DNA of 64,000 nucleotides from Pseudomonadota bacterium (lineage in GTDB: Bacteria; Pseudomonadota; Alphaproteobacteria; GCA-2746255): assembly GCA_040752895.1 (NCBI GenBank), contig JBFMHN010000004.1:186001-250000 (forward strand), given 5' to 3'. Below are positions 55,596 to 62,297 of this stretch, piece after piece. The position numbers were made by a program, and so were the translations under genes. Position 1 is the first letter of the stretch. Each line of letters begins with the position of its first letter. Under the pieces are notes generated by a model. It saw nothing but the letters and a program-made list of their open reading frames with translations, made no database searches and had not been told where the DNA came from.

Positions 55596-56426
55596 TCAAG
55601 GGCCGGCCGGCTTCGCATTTGGAAAGAAAAGACGCTCGCCGTTCACCTTGAAGTCGCCGATCGCACGCTGGCCTTCCTCGGAGGTGATCCATTCAACGAA
55701 AGCCTGCGCCCCTTCCGCGTTGACGTGGGGGAAACGCACCGGATTGACCAGGATCACGCCGTAATAATTATAAAGGTGTGGATCGTTCTCGACGAGAAGA
55801 ACGAGGTCGCGGCGGTTCTGGAAGCTGAGCCAGGTGCCGCGGTCGGTGAGCGCGTAGGCGCCCATCGCGGCGGCCATGTTCAGTGTCGCCCCCATGCCGG
55901 AACCCGCCTCACGGTACCATGTACCGGAGGCCGATGTTACGTCGAGCCCCGCCTTCTTCCAAAGATCAAGTTCCATCTTGTGGGTGCCACTGTCGTCGCC
56001 GCGTGAAATGAAGGGGGCTTCCTTTTCGGCAATCCACTTCAACGCTTCGCTCGCCTTCTTCAATTTTCCGATGTTGGCCGGGTCGTTCCCGGGGCCGACA
56101 ACGATGAAGTCGTTGTACATGACGTCGCGGCGCCCGGTTCCGAAGCCGTCGGCAACGAATTTGTCTTCCGACGCGCGGTGATGAACAAGCAGCACGTCGG
56201 CATCCCCGCGCTCGGCGATCTTGATGGCTTGGCCGGTGCCGACGGCGACGACACGGACTCTGATTCCGGTCTTTGCCGTGAAGATGGGAAGCAGGTAATC
56301 GTAAAGCCCGGAATTCTCCGTCGAAGTCGTCGAGGAGAGCGTAATCGACGTTTCGGCTGCCCAAGCCTGGCCGAAAAGAAAAAGAAAAAAGCCGAACAGG
56401 CAAAGGGTCGCGTTGCGAAAGCGCAT
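55596..56426 (-). CDS. tupA: Tungstate ABC transporter, periplasmic binding protein TupA
   Basis: A 276-residue secreted protein: signal peptide (LCLFGFFLFLFGQAWA, cleaved before AE), then the TupA hallmark TLSSTTSTENSGLYDYLLPIF, VVAVGTGQAIKIAERGDADVLLVHHRASEDKFVADGFG, FISRGDDSGTHKMEL and YREAGSGMGATLNMAA. These are the oxyanion-binding segments of tungstate-specific receptors, distinct from ModA and WtpA. Start ATG 56426 has TGAGG five bases upstream. It is only 21 bases from the end of a tRNA-Gly on the same strand, so it is probably read from the tRNA promoter, and it is inverted relative to tupBC over 1.3 kb away. Confidence 0.92.
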   Translation of the reverse strand: MRFRNATLCLFGFFLFLFGQAWAAETSITLSSTTSTENSGLYDYLLPIFTAKTGIRVRVVAVGTGQAIKIAERGDADVLLVHHRASEDKFVADGFGTGRRDVMYNDFIVVGPGNDPANIGKLKKASEALKWIAEKEAPFISRGDDSGTHKMELDLWKKAGLDVTSASGTWYREAGSGMGATLNMAAAMGAYALTDRGTWLSFQNRRDLVLLVENDPHLYNYYGVILVNPVRFPHVNAEGAQAFVEWITSEEGQRAIGDFKVNGERLFFPNAKPAGP

Positions 56427-56447
56427 CGGGGCCTCAGGGGGAAAGGG

Positions 56448-56521
56448 TGGAGCGGGCGAGGGGAATCGAACCCCCATCTAAAGCTTGGGAAGCTTTCATT
56501 CTACCATTGAACTACGCCCGC
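56448..56521 (-). tRNA. tRNA-Gly (anticodon CCC), CCA encoded
   Basis: On the minus strand a 74-nt cloverleaf: acceptor GCGGGCG pairs with CGCCCGC, followed by discriminator T and an encoded CCA (56448-56450). The anticodon arm is AAAGC-TTCCCAA-GCTTT, giving anticodon CCC, and the T arm is GGGGG-TTCGATT-CCCCT. D-loop sequence TTCAATGGTAGAA is normal. It reads GGG glycine codons. Confidence 0.96.
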
Positions 56522-56532
56522 GAGAGCGGCTT

Positions 56533-56561
56533 ACTTTAGGCAGGGGGTCGGGGCTTCGCAA
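56533..56561 (-). promoter_or_regulatory. Promoter of tRNA-Gly (and probably tupA)
   Basis: On the minus strand TTGCGA (56556-56561) and TAAAGT (56533-56538) are 17 bases apart, putting the start just before the tRNA 5' end at 56521. No other promoter fits in the 21 bases between tRNA and tupA. Confidence 0.6.
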
Positions 56562-56629
56562 GAGGCGACAACGCCTTTGCCGGCCGCATGGCGGATCGCC
56601 CGTTTCCCGTCACGGGTCCAAACGACCCG

Positions 56630-56667
56630 GCCCTTTCCAGGCGCTGGAAAGGGCGGTAGGTTTTTTT
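56630..56667 (+). promoter_or_regulatory. 11-bp hairpin followed by a T-run ahead of the tupB relic
   Basis: GCCCTTTCCAG (56630-56640) pairs perfectly with CTGGAAAGGGC (56644-56654) over a three-base loop; seven T residues follow at 56661-56667. The shape is terminator-like but with a six-base gap before the Ts. It lies in the leader of the truncated tupB copy and could be an old attenuator; the intact tupB leader keeps the GTAGGTTTTT but not a strong stem. Confidence 0.5.
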
Positions 56668-56772
56668 CTCGACCCGGCGCCTGCAGGAGACCCTTTGAAC
56701 GGTTTTTCGTTCGCCTTCGCACTTGCCTTCGAAAGGATTGGCCCTTCGCCCGAACCCGGTAGAGTATTTTAG
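56656..56772 (+). pseudogene. Truncated, decayed copy of the tupB 5' end
   Basis: From GTAGG at 56656 this DNA aligns to the leader and first codons of intact tupB (from 57779); by hand about 57 of 74 positions match with a two-base gap. A ribosome-binding site AGGAG and TTG start (56695) are kept, and the frame begins L-N-G-F-S-F-AFALAF, against L-H-D-F-T-A-AFALAF in TupB, then loses similarity and stops at TAG 56770-56772 after 25 codons. It is a relic left by duplication or insertion, or one arm of an imperfect direct repeat. Confidence 0.65.
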
Positions 56773-56830
56773 AGGTGCCCCATGGAGAACCGCATTTTGA
56801 AATCCTTAGTTTTCCAAAAAGGAGTTCCAA

Positions 56831-57712
56831 ATGGGAATTGATATACACGCGTTAAATTTCTTGCTTTACGTAAAAACACTTCGCGATCTTGATGAGACGA
56901 TTACGCTTGGCAGACAAGAGATATATGTAATCGAGCCTCTTCTGCGCAAGGCCGTTAACGCCGATTCTAAATACAAAAACGACGCGTATTGCGAGCAGCT
57001 TCTGCAAGACTATCTTGGCGCCAATACAGTAGATTCAATGGATTTTTCACGCTACGAAAACGCTTCAATAATTCACGATATGAATCAACCGTTGCCATCA
57101 GATGTTCAGTCAAAATACGACACGGTTATTGATGGTGGGTTTTTGGAACACATCTACGACATACCCCAAGCCTTAAAAAATTGCTCCCTTTTATGTAAAC
57201 CTGGCGGGCAGATTCTTCATATCTTGCCAGCAAACAATTATTGCGGGCACGGTTTTTGGCAATTTTCTCCAGAACTATTTTTTTCTCTTTATTCAAATGA
57301 AAATGGGTATCAAGACACAGAGGTATTTTTAGTGAAATTTTCCAATGCGCGTAAATGGTTCAAGGTGAAGCCGCCAATGAATGGGCGGCGTGTAGAGGTT
57401 CACTCATCCACCGCACTATCTGTATTGGTTAGAACGGTTTTGAAGGGGGCGGATTTTTCACACGACAACGTTCAACAAAGCGATTACGTCCATGAATGGA
57501 CGGATAGTTCAACAAAGGCGGCGCGCGAAATAACATCACAAAATCTCAACAGAATAAAAAAGTTTATAAAACAATCTCAGCTTTTCTATGCTCTGCTGTC
57601 TCCCCCATATTCGTACTATTTGCGCATGAAGAAAGCGACGGTTTCGAGGTTGTCAAATTCCAACCCTAACCTTGTTGAAATAAATGTCGCGTCGCTTTTG
57701 AAATCAAACTAG
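56831..57712 (+). CDS. Probable SAM-dependent methyltransferase, AT-rich and likely acquired
   Basis: A 293-residue protein with the class I methyltransferase strands TVIDGGFLEHIYDIPQALKNC and LLCKPGGQILHILPANN, followed by GHGFWQFSPELFFSLYS, as in methyltransferases found in surface-polysaccharide gene clusters. The usual N-terminal G-x-G loop is not obvious, so binding of SAM is inferred. AAAGGAG stands before ATG 56831. Base composition is far poorer in GC than all neighbours and codons such as TTA, ATA and AAA are frequent, a clear sign of foreign origin. It splits the tup locus and sits near a tRNA gene. Substrate unknown. Confidence 0.6.
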   Translation: MGIDIHALNFLLYVKTLRDLDETITLGRQEIYVIEPLLRKAVNADSKYKNDAYCEQLLQDYLGANTVDSMDFSRYENASIIHDMNQPLPSDVQSKYDTVIDGGFLEHIYDIPQALKNCSLLCKPGGQILHILPANNYCGHGFWQFSPELFFSLYSNENGYQDTEVFLVKFSNARKWFKVKPPMNGRRVEVHSSTALSVLVRTVLKGADFSHDNVQQSDYVHEWTDSSTKAAREITSQNLNRIKKFIKQSQLFYALLSPPYSYYLRMKKATVSRLSNSNPNLVEINVASLLKSN

Positions 57713-57778
57713 CTGCAATTATTCGCGACGACCTGACTATGGCGGCGTGATATGACTTTCGGTGCGCCAAAAAGCACA

Positions 57779-57870
57779 GTAGGTTTTTCTAGGCCCAGGG
57801 CTTGAAGGAGGCCCCTTGCACGACTTCACGGCCGCCTTTGCCCTTGCCTTCGGGATGATCGGGGCGTTCG
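57779..57870 (+). repeat. Right copy of the imperfect direct repeat flanking the AT-rich gene
   Basis: Starts GTAGGTTTTT and runs through the tupB ribosome-binding site and first codons; the left copy begins at 56656. The two are in the same orientation, about 1.12 kb apart, and bracket the AT-rich methyltransferase gene. Confidence 0.65.
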
Positions 57871-58523
57871 ATGCCGAGCTCGTCGAGATCGTCCTCCTTT
57901 CTCTCAAGGTAAGTTTCGCGGCGGTGGGGTTTGCCGCCTTGATCGGCTTGCCGCTGGGGGCGGCCGTCGCCCTTTTCCGCTTTCCGGGTTCCGGCGCGTT
58001 GACCATTCTGCTGAACGCGATGATGGGCTTGCCGCCCGTCGTCGTCGGCCTCGTCGTCTATCTGCTGATTTCGCGGGCGGGGCCGCTTGGCGTACTTGGC
58101 CTGCTTTTTACGCCGACGGCGATGATCATCGCCCAGGTTCTGCTCGTCATGCCGATCGTTGCGGCGCTCACCCGCCAGGTGATTCTCGATCTGTGGGAGG
58201 AATATGGCGAGTTGCTGCGCTCTCTCGGCGTCGGCCGCGGAAGGGCAATCGGAACCCTGCTGTGGGACGGCCGCTTCCGGGTGCTGACGGTCATGCTGGC
58301 GGGCTTGGGCCGCGCGATGGGAGAGGTCGGCGCCGTCATGATCGTCGGCGGAAACATCAACCACGTCACCCGCGTCATGACGACAACGATCGCATTGGAG
58401 ACCAGCAAGGGAAATCTCACGCTGGCGTTGGCGCTCGGCATTGTCCTGCTCGTCCTTTCGCTCTTGATCAACGGCGCCATCTACCTCGTCGGCGAGACGG
58501 CGGCGCGGAGGGCGGCGGCGTGA
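57816..58523 (+). CDS. tupB: Tungstate ABC transporter permease TupB
   Basis: A 235-residue inner-membrane permease with five or six helices. The EAA loop that docks the ATPase is YGELLRSLGVGRGRAIGTLLW, and GRAMGEVGAVMIVGGNI follows, as in TupB/ModB-like permeases. It starts at TTG 57816 with AAGGAGG five bases upstream (a near-perfect site), and its TGA overlaps the GTG of tupC (GTGA). Upstream is the direct repeat shared with the tupB relic. Paired with tupA (inverted, 55596) and tupC. Confidence 0.9.
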   Translation: MHDFTAAFALAFGMIGAFDAELVEIVLLSLKVSFAAVGFAALIGLPLGAAVALFRFPGSGALTILLNAMMGLPPVVVGLVVYLLISRAGPLGVLGLLFTPTAMIIAQVLLVMPIVAALTRQVILDLWEEYGELLRSLGVGRGRAIGTLLWDGRFRVLTVMLAGLGRAMGEVGAVMIVGGNINHVTRVMTTTIALETSKGNLTLALALGIVLLVLSLLINGAIYLVGETAARRAAA

Positions 58524-59254
58524 ACGGGACGATCTTTCCCCTCGTGCTGAAGGACCTTGTCTACGCAGCGGGGAACCGGGCCTTGCTCTGCGGGATTACG
58601 GCCGAGATCGCGGCCGGCCCGCGCACGGTCATCCTCGGCCCGAACGGGGCCGGAAAAAGCCTTCTGCTTCGTGTCTGCCACGGGCTGCTGCGGCCGACTG
58701 CCGGCCGGATCGAATGGCGGGGGCGGGCGGGAGCGGGAGCGGATGGCGTGGACGTGATCCGGAAGCAGGCGATGGTCTTCCAGCGCCCCGTCATGCTGCG
58801 CCGCTCGGTGGCCGGCAATATCGCCTACGCGCTTGCCGTTCGCGGCGTTTCCGGCGCGGAGCGAACGCGCCGGGTCGCCGAGATGCTGGCCCGCACCGGG
58901 CTTGGGACCAGGGCGAAAGTGCCGGCGCGCGTCCTTTCCGGCGGCGAGCAGCAGCGCCTCGCGCTGGCGCGCGCCTGGGCGCTCAGGCCGGAGGTGCTGT
59001 TCCTCGACGAACCGACCGCAAGCCTGGACCCGGCGGCGACGCGGACGGTCGAGGCCGTCATCCTGGAGATTCAGGCGAGCGGCACGAAGATCGTCATGAC
59101 GACTCACGACTTGGGCCAGGCGCGCAGGCTCGGCGAGGAAATCCTCTTTCTTCACGACGGCCGCCTGGTTGAGCGGGGGCCGGCTGAGCGTTTCTTCGCC
59201 GGGCCGGAAAGCCCGGAGGCGGCGGCCTTTATCGAAGGGCGGCTTACGTGGTAG
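58520..59254 (+). CDS. tupC: Tungstate ABC transporter ATPase TupC
   Basis: A 244-residue ABC ATPase: Walker A GPNGAGKSLLLR, Q-loop VFQRPVMLRRSV, signature LSGGEQQRLALARA, Walker B VLFLDEPTASLDP and H-loop TTHDLGQA. It powers tungstate import through TupB. The GTG at 58520 overlapping the tupB stop is chosen as start; the longer open frame upstream is a shadow. moaA follows 116 bases downstream, with a short AGCGC/GCGCT stem in the gap but no convincing terminator. Confidence 0.92.
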   Translation: MNGTIFPLVLKDLVYAAGNRALLCGITAEIAAGPRTVILGPNGAGKSLLLRVCHGLLRPTAGRIEWRGRAGAGADGVDVIRKQAMVFQRPVMLRRSVAGNIAYALAVRGVSGAERTRRVAEMLARTGLGTRAKVPARVLSGGEQQRLALARAWALRPEVLFLDEPTASLDPAATRTVEAVILEIQASGTKIVMTTHDLGQARRLGEEILFLHDGRLVERGPAERFFAGPESPEAAAFIEGRLTW

Positions 59255-59370
59255 GTTTGAACCCAAGCCACATGGACTTTTAGGTAAAAAAGCGCTTTTT
59301 GGCGCTCGCGTGGCCCGTTTTGCCCCCATCTATAGGAAAAGGGCGAACCCCCGGGAGGAGAGAGGCCCCC

Positions 59371-60360
59371 ATGATCGACCCCTTCGGACGCGAGGTCACC
59401 TATCTGCGGGTTTCCGTCACGGACCGTTGCGACCTGCGCTGCGTTTATTGCATGTCGGAGGACATGGTCTTCCTGCCGAAGCGGGAGATTTTGACGCTGG
59501 AGGAGCTCGACCGTCTTTGCAGCGCCTTCGTTTCCCTGGGCGTGCGGAAGCTTCGCATTACCGGCGGCGAGCCCCTGGTGCGCCGCGACATCCTGACGCT
59601 TTTCCATAGTCTGGGCCGCCACTTGAAAACCGGCGCCCTTGCCGAACTGGCGCTGACGACGAACGGCAACCACCTCGCCAAACACGCCGCAGCACTTTTC
59701 GAGGCCGGCGTGCGCCGCGTCAACGTTTCGCTCGACACGTTGGATGCGGGCCGCTTCCGTGCCATCACGCGGTGGGGGAAGATCGAAACCGTCCTCGAAG
59801 GCATCCGGGCGGCGCAGGAAGCGGGGCTGAAGATAAAGATCAACACCGTCGCGCTAAAGGGTGTCAACGAGGACGAATTCGACGATTTGCTTGCCTGGTG
59901 CGGGGCGGAAGGGTTCGACTGGACGTTGATCGAAACGATGCCGATGGGTGAGATCGACGCCGACCGGATGGACCAATATCTTCCGCTTGGGGATGTACGC
60001 CGGCGGCTCGAACAGCGTTGGACATTGCGCGACAGCGACCACCGGAGCGGCGGTCCTGCCCGCTATGTCGAAATTGGCGAAACCGGCGGCCGGGTCGGCT
60101 TCATCACGCCGCTTTCCCATAATTTCTGCGAATCCTGCAACCGGGTGCGCCTCACCTGCACCGGCAGGCTTTATATGTGCCTGGGTCAGGAGGACAAGGC
60201 CGACTTGCGAACGCCGCTTCGCTCGAGCGAGGGCGACGCCGCACTTATCGCCGCCATCCATGAAGCGATCGGACGGAAACCGAAGGGCCACGACTTCATT
60301 ATTGAGCGCCGCGCCGCGCCGCCCACCGTTCGTCGCCATATGAGCGTTACCGGCGGTTAG
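59371..60360 (+). CDS. moaA: GTP 3',8-cyclase MoaA
   Basis: A 329-residue radical-SAM enzyme starting molybdopterin synthesis. N-terminal cluster C20-x3-C24-x2-C27 (CDLRCVYC), SAM region [13 protein letters not shown], the C-terminal cluster [18 protein letters not shown] and the essential GG tail (VTGG) are intact. GGAGGAGAG precedes ATG 59371. Its stop overlaps, tail to tail by four bases, the last gene of the AOR operon. Placed with tupBC and AOR, it may supply pterin mainly for the tungsten cofactor. Confidence 0.96.
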   Translation: MIDPFGREVTYLRVSVTDRCDLRCVYCMSEDMVFLPKREILTLEELDRLCSAFVSLGVRKLRITGGEPLVRRDILTLFHSLGRHLKTGALAELALTTNGNHLAKHAAALFEAGVRRVNVSLDTLDAGRFRAITRWGKIETVLEGIRAAQEAGLKIKINTVALKGVNEDEFDDLLAWCGAEGFDWTLIETMPMGEIDADRMDQYLPLGDVRRRLEQRWTLRDSDHRSGGPARYVEIGETGGRVGFITPLSHNFCESCNRVRLTCTGRLYMCLGQEDKADLRTPLRSSEGDAALIAAIHEAIGRKPKGHDFIIERRAAPPTVRRHMSVTGG

Positions 60361-60677
60361 CCGCCACCGCGCTGCGTGCGAAGGAGAAAGTGCCGCAGGA
60401 AGGCGTCCGCTTCGATTTCCGTATAGCCGTGGAAGGTGAAGTGGATATTCGTATCCTGAAGCGTGAATACGGCGCCGAGGCGCCGCGTGCGTTCCGGCTC
60501 CAACTCGACAGCGATCTTCTTTCCGCCGTCTTCGGCCGTAAGCCGCGTGCCCTCGATCCGGACGGGCATGGGCGCGAAGATTCTCGGAAAGACGTTGAAG
60601 AGTTCGCGATGGCTGTAAGCGATCTCGATCGAACGTCGGAGGCCCGCGCTTCCCTCATCTGTCTTTTCGGTCGTCAC
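60357..60677 (-). CDS. Unrecognised 106-residue protein in the AOR operon
   Basis: It starts at GTG 60677, overlapping the MoaD-like stop by four bases (GTGA), so it is translationally coupled to the AOR operon. The protein is soluble, without cysteines or membrane helix; it has a charged beta-rich middle ([20 protein letters not shown]) and ends in [10 protein letters not shown], a C-terminal glycine run. I know no family for it. Coupling with moaD suggests a part in cofactor insertion, MoaD handling or AOR assembly; this is inference. Its 3' end overlaps moaA of the opposite strand by four bases. Confidence 0.6.
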   Translation of the reverse strand: MTTEKTDEGSAGLRRSIEIAYSHRELFNVFPRIFAPMPVRIEGTRLTAEDGGKKIAVELEPERTRRLGAVFTLQDTNIHFTFHGYTEIEADAFLRHFLLRTQRGGG

Positions 60678-60925
60678 CCACCCGCCAGCGGCGGCCACAT
60701 CGCCAAGGCGTCGCCGTCCTTGAGTTGTCGGGATGCAAAATCGCCGGGGGCCACATAGGCACCGTTCACCAAGGTCATGTGGACCATCTTCAAAGGGATA
60801 TTCAGCTTGTTGACGATATCCTGGACGGAGGCCGGGCTGTCGGCTTCCATTTCCACGACGTTATCTTCCGCGCCTGCCGGCAGGAAGTCGGCGAGCGTGC
60901 TGAAGAATTTCAGGGTGATTTTCAT
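60674..60925 (-). CDS. MoaD/ThiS-family sulfur carrier of the AOR operon
   Basis: An 83-residue ubiquitin-fold protein: MKITLKFFSTLADFLPAGAE at the start and [14 protein letters not shown] at the end. The terminal GG is the site of thiocarboxylation used to donate sulfur to the pterin dithiolene. AOR operons commonly carry such a dedicated MoaD copy, separate from the housekeeping one. ATG 60925 overlaps the stop of the FAD subunit gene (ATGA). Confidence 0.88.
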   Translation of the reverse strand: MKITLKFFSTLADFLPAGAEDNVVEMEADSPASVQDIVNKLNIPLKMVHMTLVNGAYVAPGDFASRQLKDGDALAMWPPLAGG

Positions 60926-62187
60926 GCCTTGGCCTGTGCCTGCGCTTGTGCCGTCGCCAGATAGGCGGGCATGATTTGGGTTGGATCGGCCATCAGTTTC
61001 TCCTTCCAAGGGCCCAGGTGGGTTTTCGTCTGAATGAGCCCCCGAAGGACGCCGATATGCTGGGTAAGTCCCAAAGCCTGGGCGCCGACCAGCACGTCGC
61101 CCTCAAACTCGAGGCGCAGATAGCGGAAGTTGTCCGCGTCCAGAAGCTCGGCGTGGTCGCCGCCCTCGACCCCCATCCACAGGCCGAAGGAGCTGGAGAT
61201 GAGGCCGACGGTGTCTAAGACGTTCATATTCAGCGACCCTGGATGCGGGGTCTTGAGACCGGCCATGTTCTGGGCGGCGATGCGGCCGTGCTCGGTGGCC
61301 GTCGGCTGGATCGCTTGGACCTCGTAGCCGCCGGTCGAGAAATCCCGCCCTTCGGCGCAGTCGCCGGCGGCATAGACATCGGGGACGCTTGTTTCCATGA
61401 ACGGGTTGATAAGGATGCCGCTGTTCATTTCGATGCCGCTTCCTTTGATGTAGGCAAGGGCGGGCGCTACCCCCGTCGAGGCGATGATGAGGTCGGCCTC
61501 CAGTTTCTTGCCATCCGCCGTGTGCAGAAGGTAGGCCGGCTTCTGGTCCTGCCGTTTCTCGATTTTGACGATCTTCGTCGAGGTGTGAACCCGGATGCCC
61601 TTTTCCTCGCACCAGCGCTTGATCAAGTTGCCGCACGTCTCGTTCATCATGCGTGGGACCATGCGGTCGCCCATCTCGACGATCGTAAGATCAACGCCGG
61701 TGAGCGCGATGGCCTCCATGATGATGCAGCCGATGAAGCCGGCACCCATCTGCACGACCTTCGTGCCTTTCTTGCATTTTTTGGCGATCAGGCGGGCGTC
61801 TTCGAGCGTCCAGCAGCCGGTGATGTCGGGGTCGTCGATGCCGGGGACCGGCGGCCGAATGGGGTAGGCGCCCGTCGCCAGCAGCAGCTTGTCGTAGCCC
61901 ACCTTCTTGCCGTCCTTCAGGTGGACTTCCTTTTTCTTGGGGTCGAGTTTCGTGACCCAGCCCTGCTGATAGTCGATCCGTTTTTCCTTGTAGTAGTTGG
62001 CGTCCGTCTTGAGGTGGGTACCCTCTTCCTTGACGTTCCCGATCAGGTAGTAGGGGATCGCCATGCGGGAATAGGGCGGCTCGGGCTCGCCGCCGATCAG
62101 CTTGATCTCGGTTTTCGGGTCGAGCTTGCGCAGCATGGCGGCGGCGACCACGCCTGCCGGACCGGCGCCCACGATGACGTATTTCAT
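60922..62187 (-). CDS. FAD-dependent pyridine nucleotide-disulfide oxidoreductase, AOR partner subunit
   Basis: A 421-residue flavoprotein: FAD-binding VIVGAGPAGVVAAAMLRKL at the N-terminus, NAD(P)-binding VVQMGAGFIGCIIMEAIAL near residue 145, and the second FAD motif VPDVYAAGDCAEG near residue 295. It matches the NADH-linked subunit (AorC-like) that couples AOR to NAD in Aromatoleum-type enzymes, which would let the enzyme exchange electrons with NAD(H). An Ala/Gln-rich tail (TAQAQAQAKA) ends it. GGGAGAAGGG precedes ATG 62187. Downstream of AOR by 110 bases containing a hairpin. Confidence 0.85.
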   Translation of the reverse strand: MKYVIVGAGPAGVVAAAMLRKLDPKTEIKLIGGEPEPPYSRMAIPYYLIGNVKEEGTHLKTDANYYKEKRIDYQQGWVTKLDPKKKEVHLKDGKKVGYDKLLLATGAYPIRPPVPGIDDPDITGCWTLEDARLIAKKCKKGTKVVQMGAGFIGCIIMEAIALTGVDLTIVEMGDRMVPRMMNETCGNLIKRWCEEKGIRVHTSTKIVKIEKRQDQKPAYLLHTADGKKLEADLIIASTGVAPALAYIKGSGIEMNSGILINPFMETSVPDVYAAGDCAEGRDFSTGGYEVQAIQPTATEHGRIAAQNMAGLKTPHPGSLNMNVLDTVGLISSSFGLWMGVEGGDHAELLDADNFRYLRLEFEGDVLVGAQALGLTQHIGVLRGLIQTKTHLGPWKEKLMADPTQIMPAYLATAQAQAQAKA

Positions 62188-62228
62188 GTTTTTTACCCTT
62201 CTCCCGCAGCTCTAGCCTATCCGCCGGA

Positions 62229-62275
62229 AACGAATCAGGGAAGGCGCGGCAAGGCACCTTCCCTGTTGTTTCGTT
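62229..62275 (-). promoter_or_regulatory. Hairpin between the AOR and FAD-subunit genes
   Basis: CAGGGAAGG (62236-62244) pairs perfectly with CCTTCCCTG (62257-62265) over a 12-base loop, and AACGAA/TTCGTT outside extend the stem after a small internal loop. On the coding (minus) strand no U-tract follows, so it looks like an RNA-processing or stability element between subunits rather than a terminator. Confidence 0.6.
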
Positions 62276-62297
62276 AGCCCAGACACCTGGAAAAGAT

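Noticed and set aside
56448-56521. tRNA-Gly as an integration (att) site for an island
   Set aside because: No integrase and no repeated tRNA 3' end was seen downstream; the flanking repeat is of tupB, not of the tRNA.
56782-56841. 19-codon frame overlapping the start of the AT-rich methyltransferase
   Set aside because: Possible leader peptide, but no good ribosome-binding site and AT-rich DNA gives such frames by chance.
59255-59370. Possible molybdenum/tungsten cofactor riboswitch before moaA
   Set aside because: Only about 116 bases with one weak stem (AGCGC/GCGCT); I did not see the conserved Moco RNA elements.
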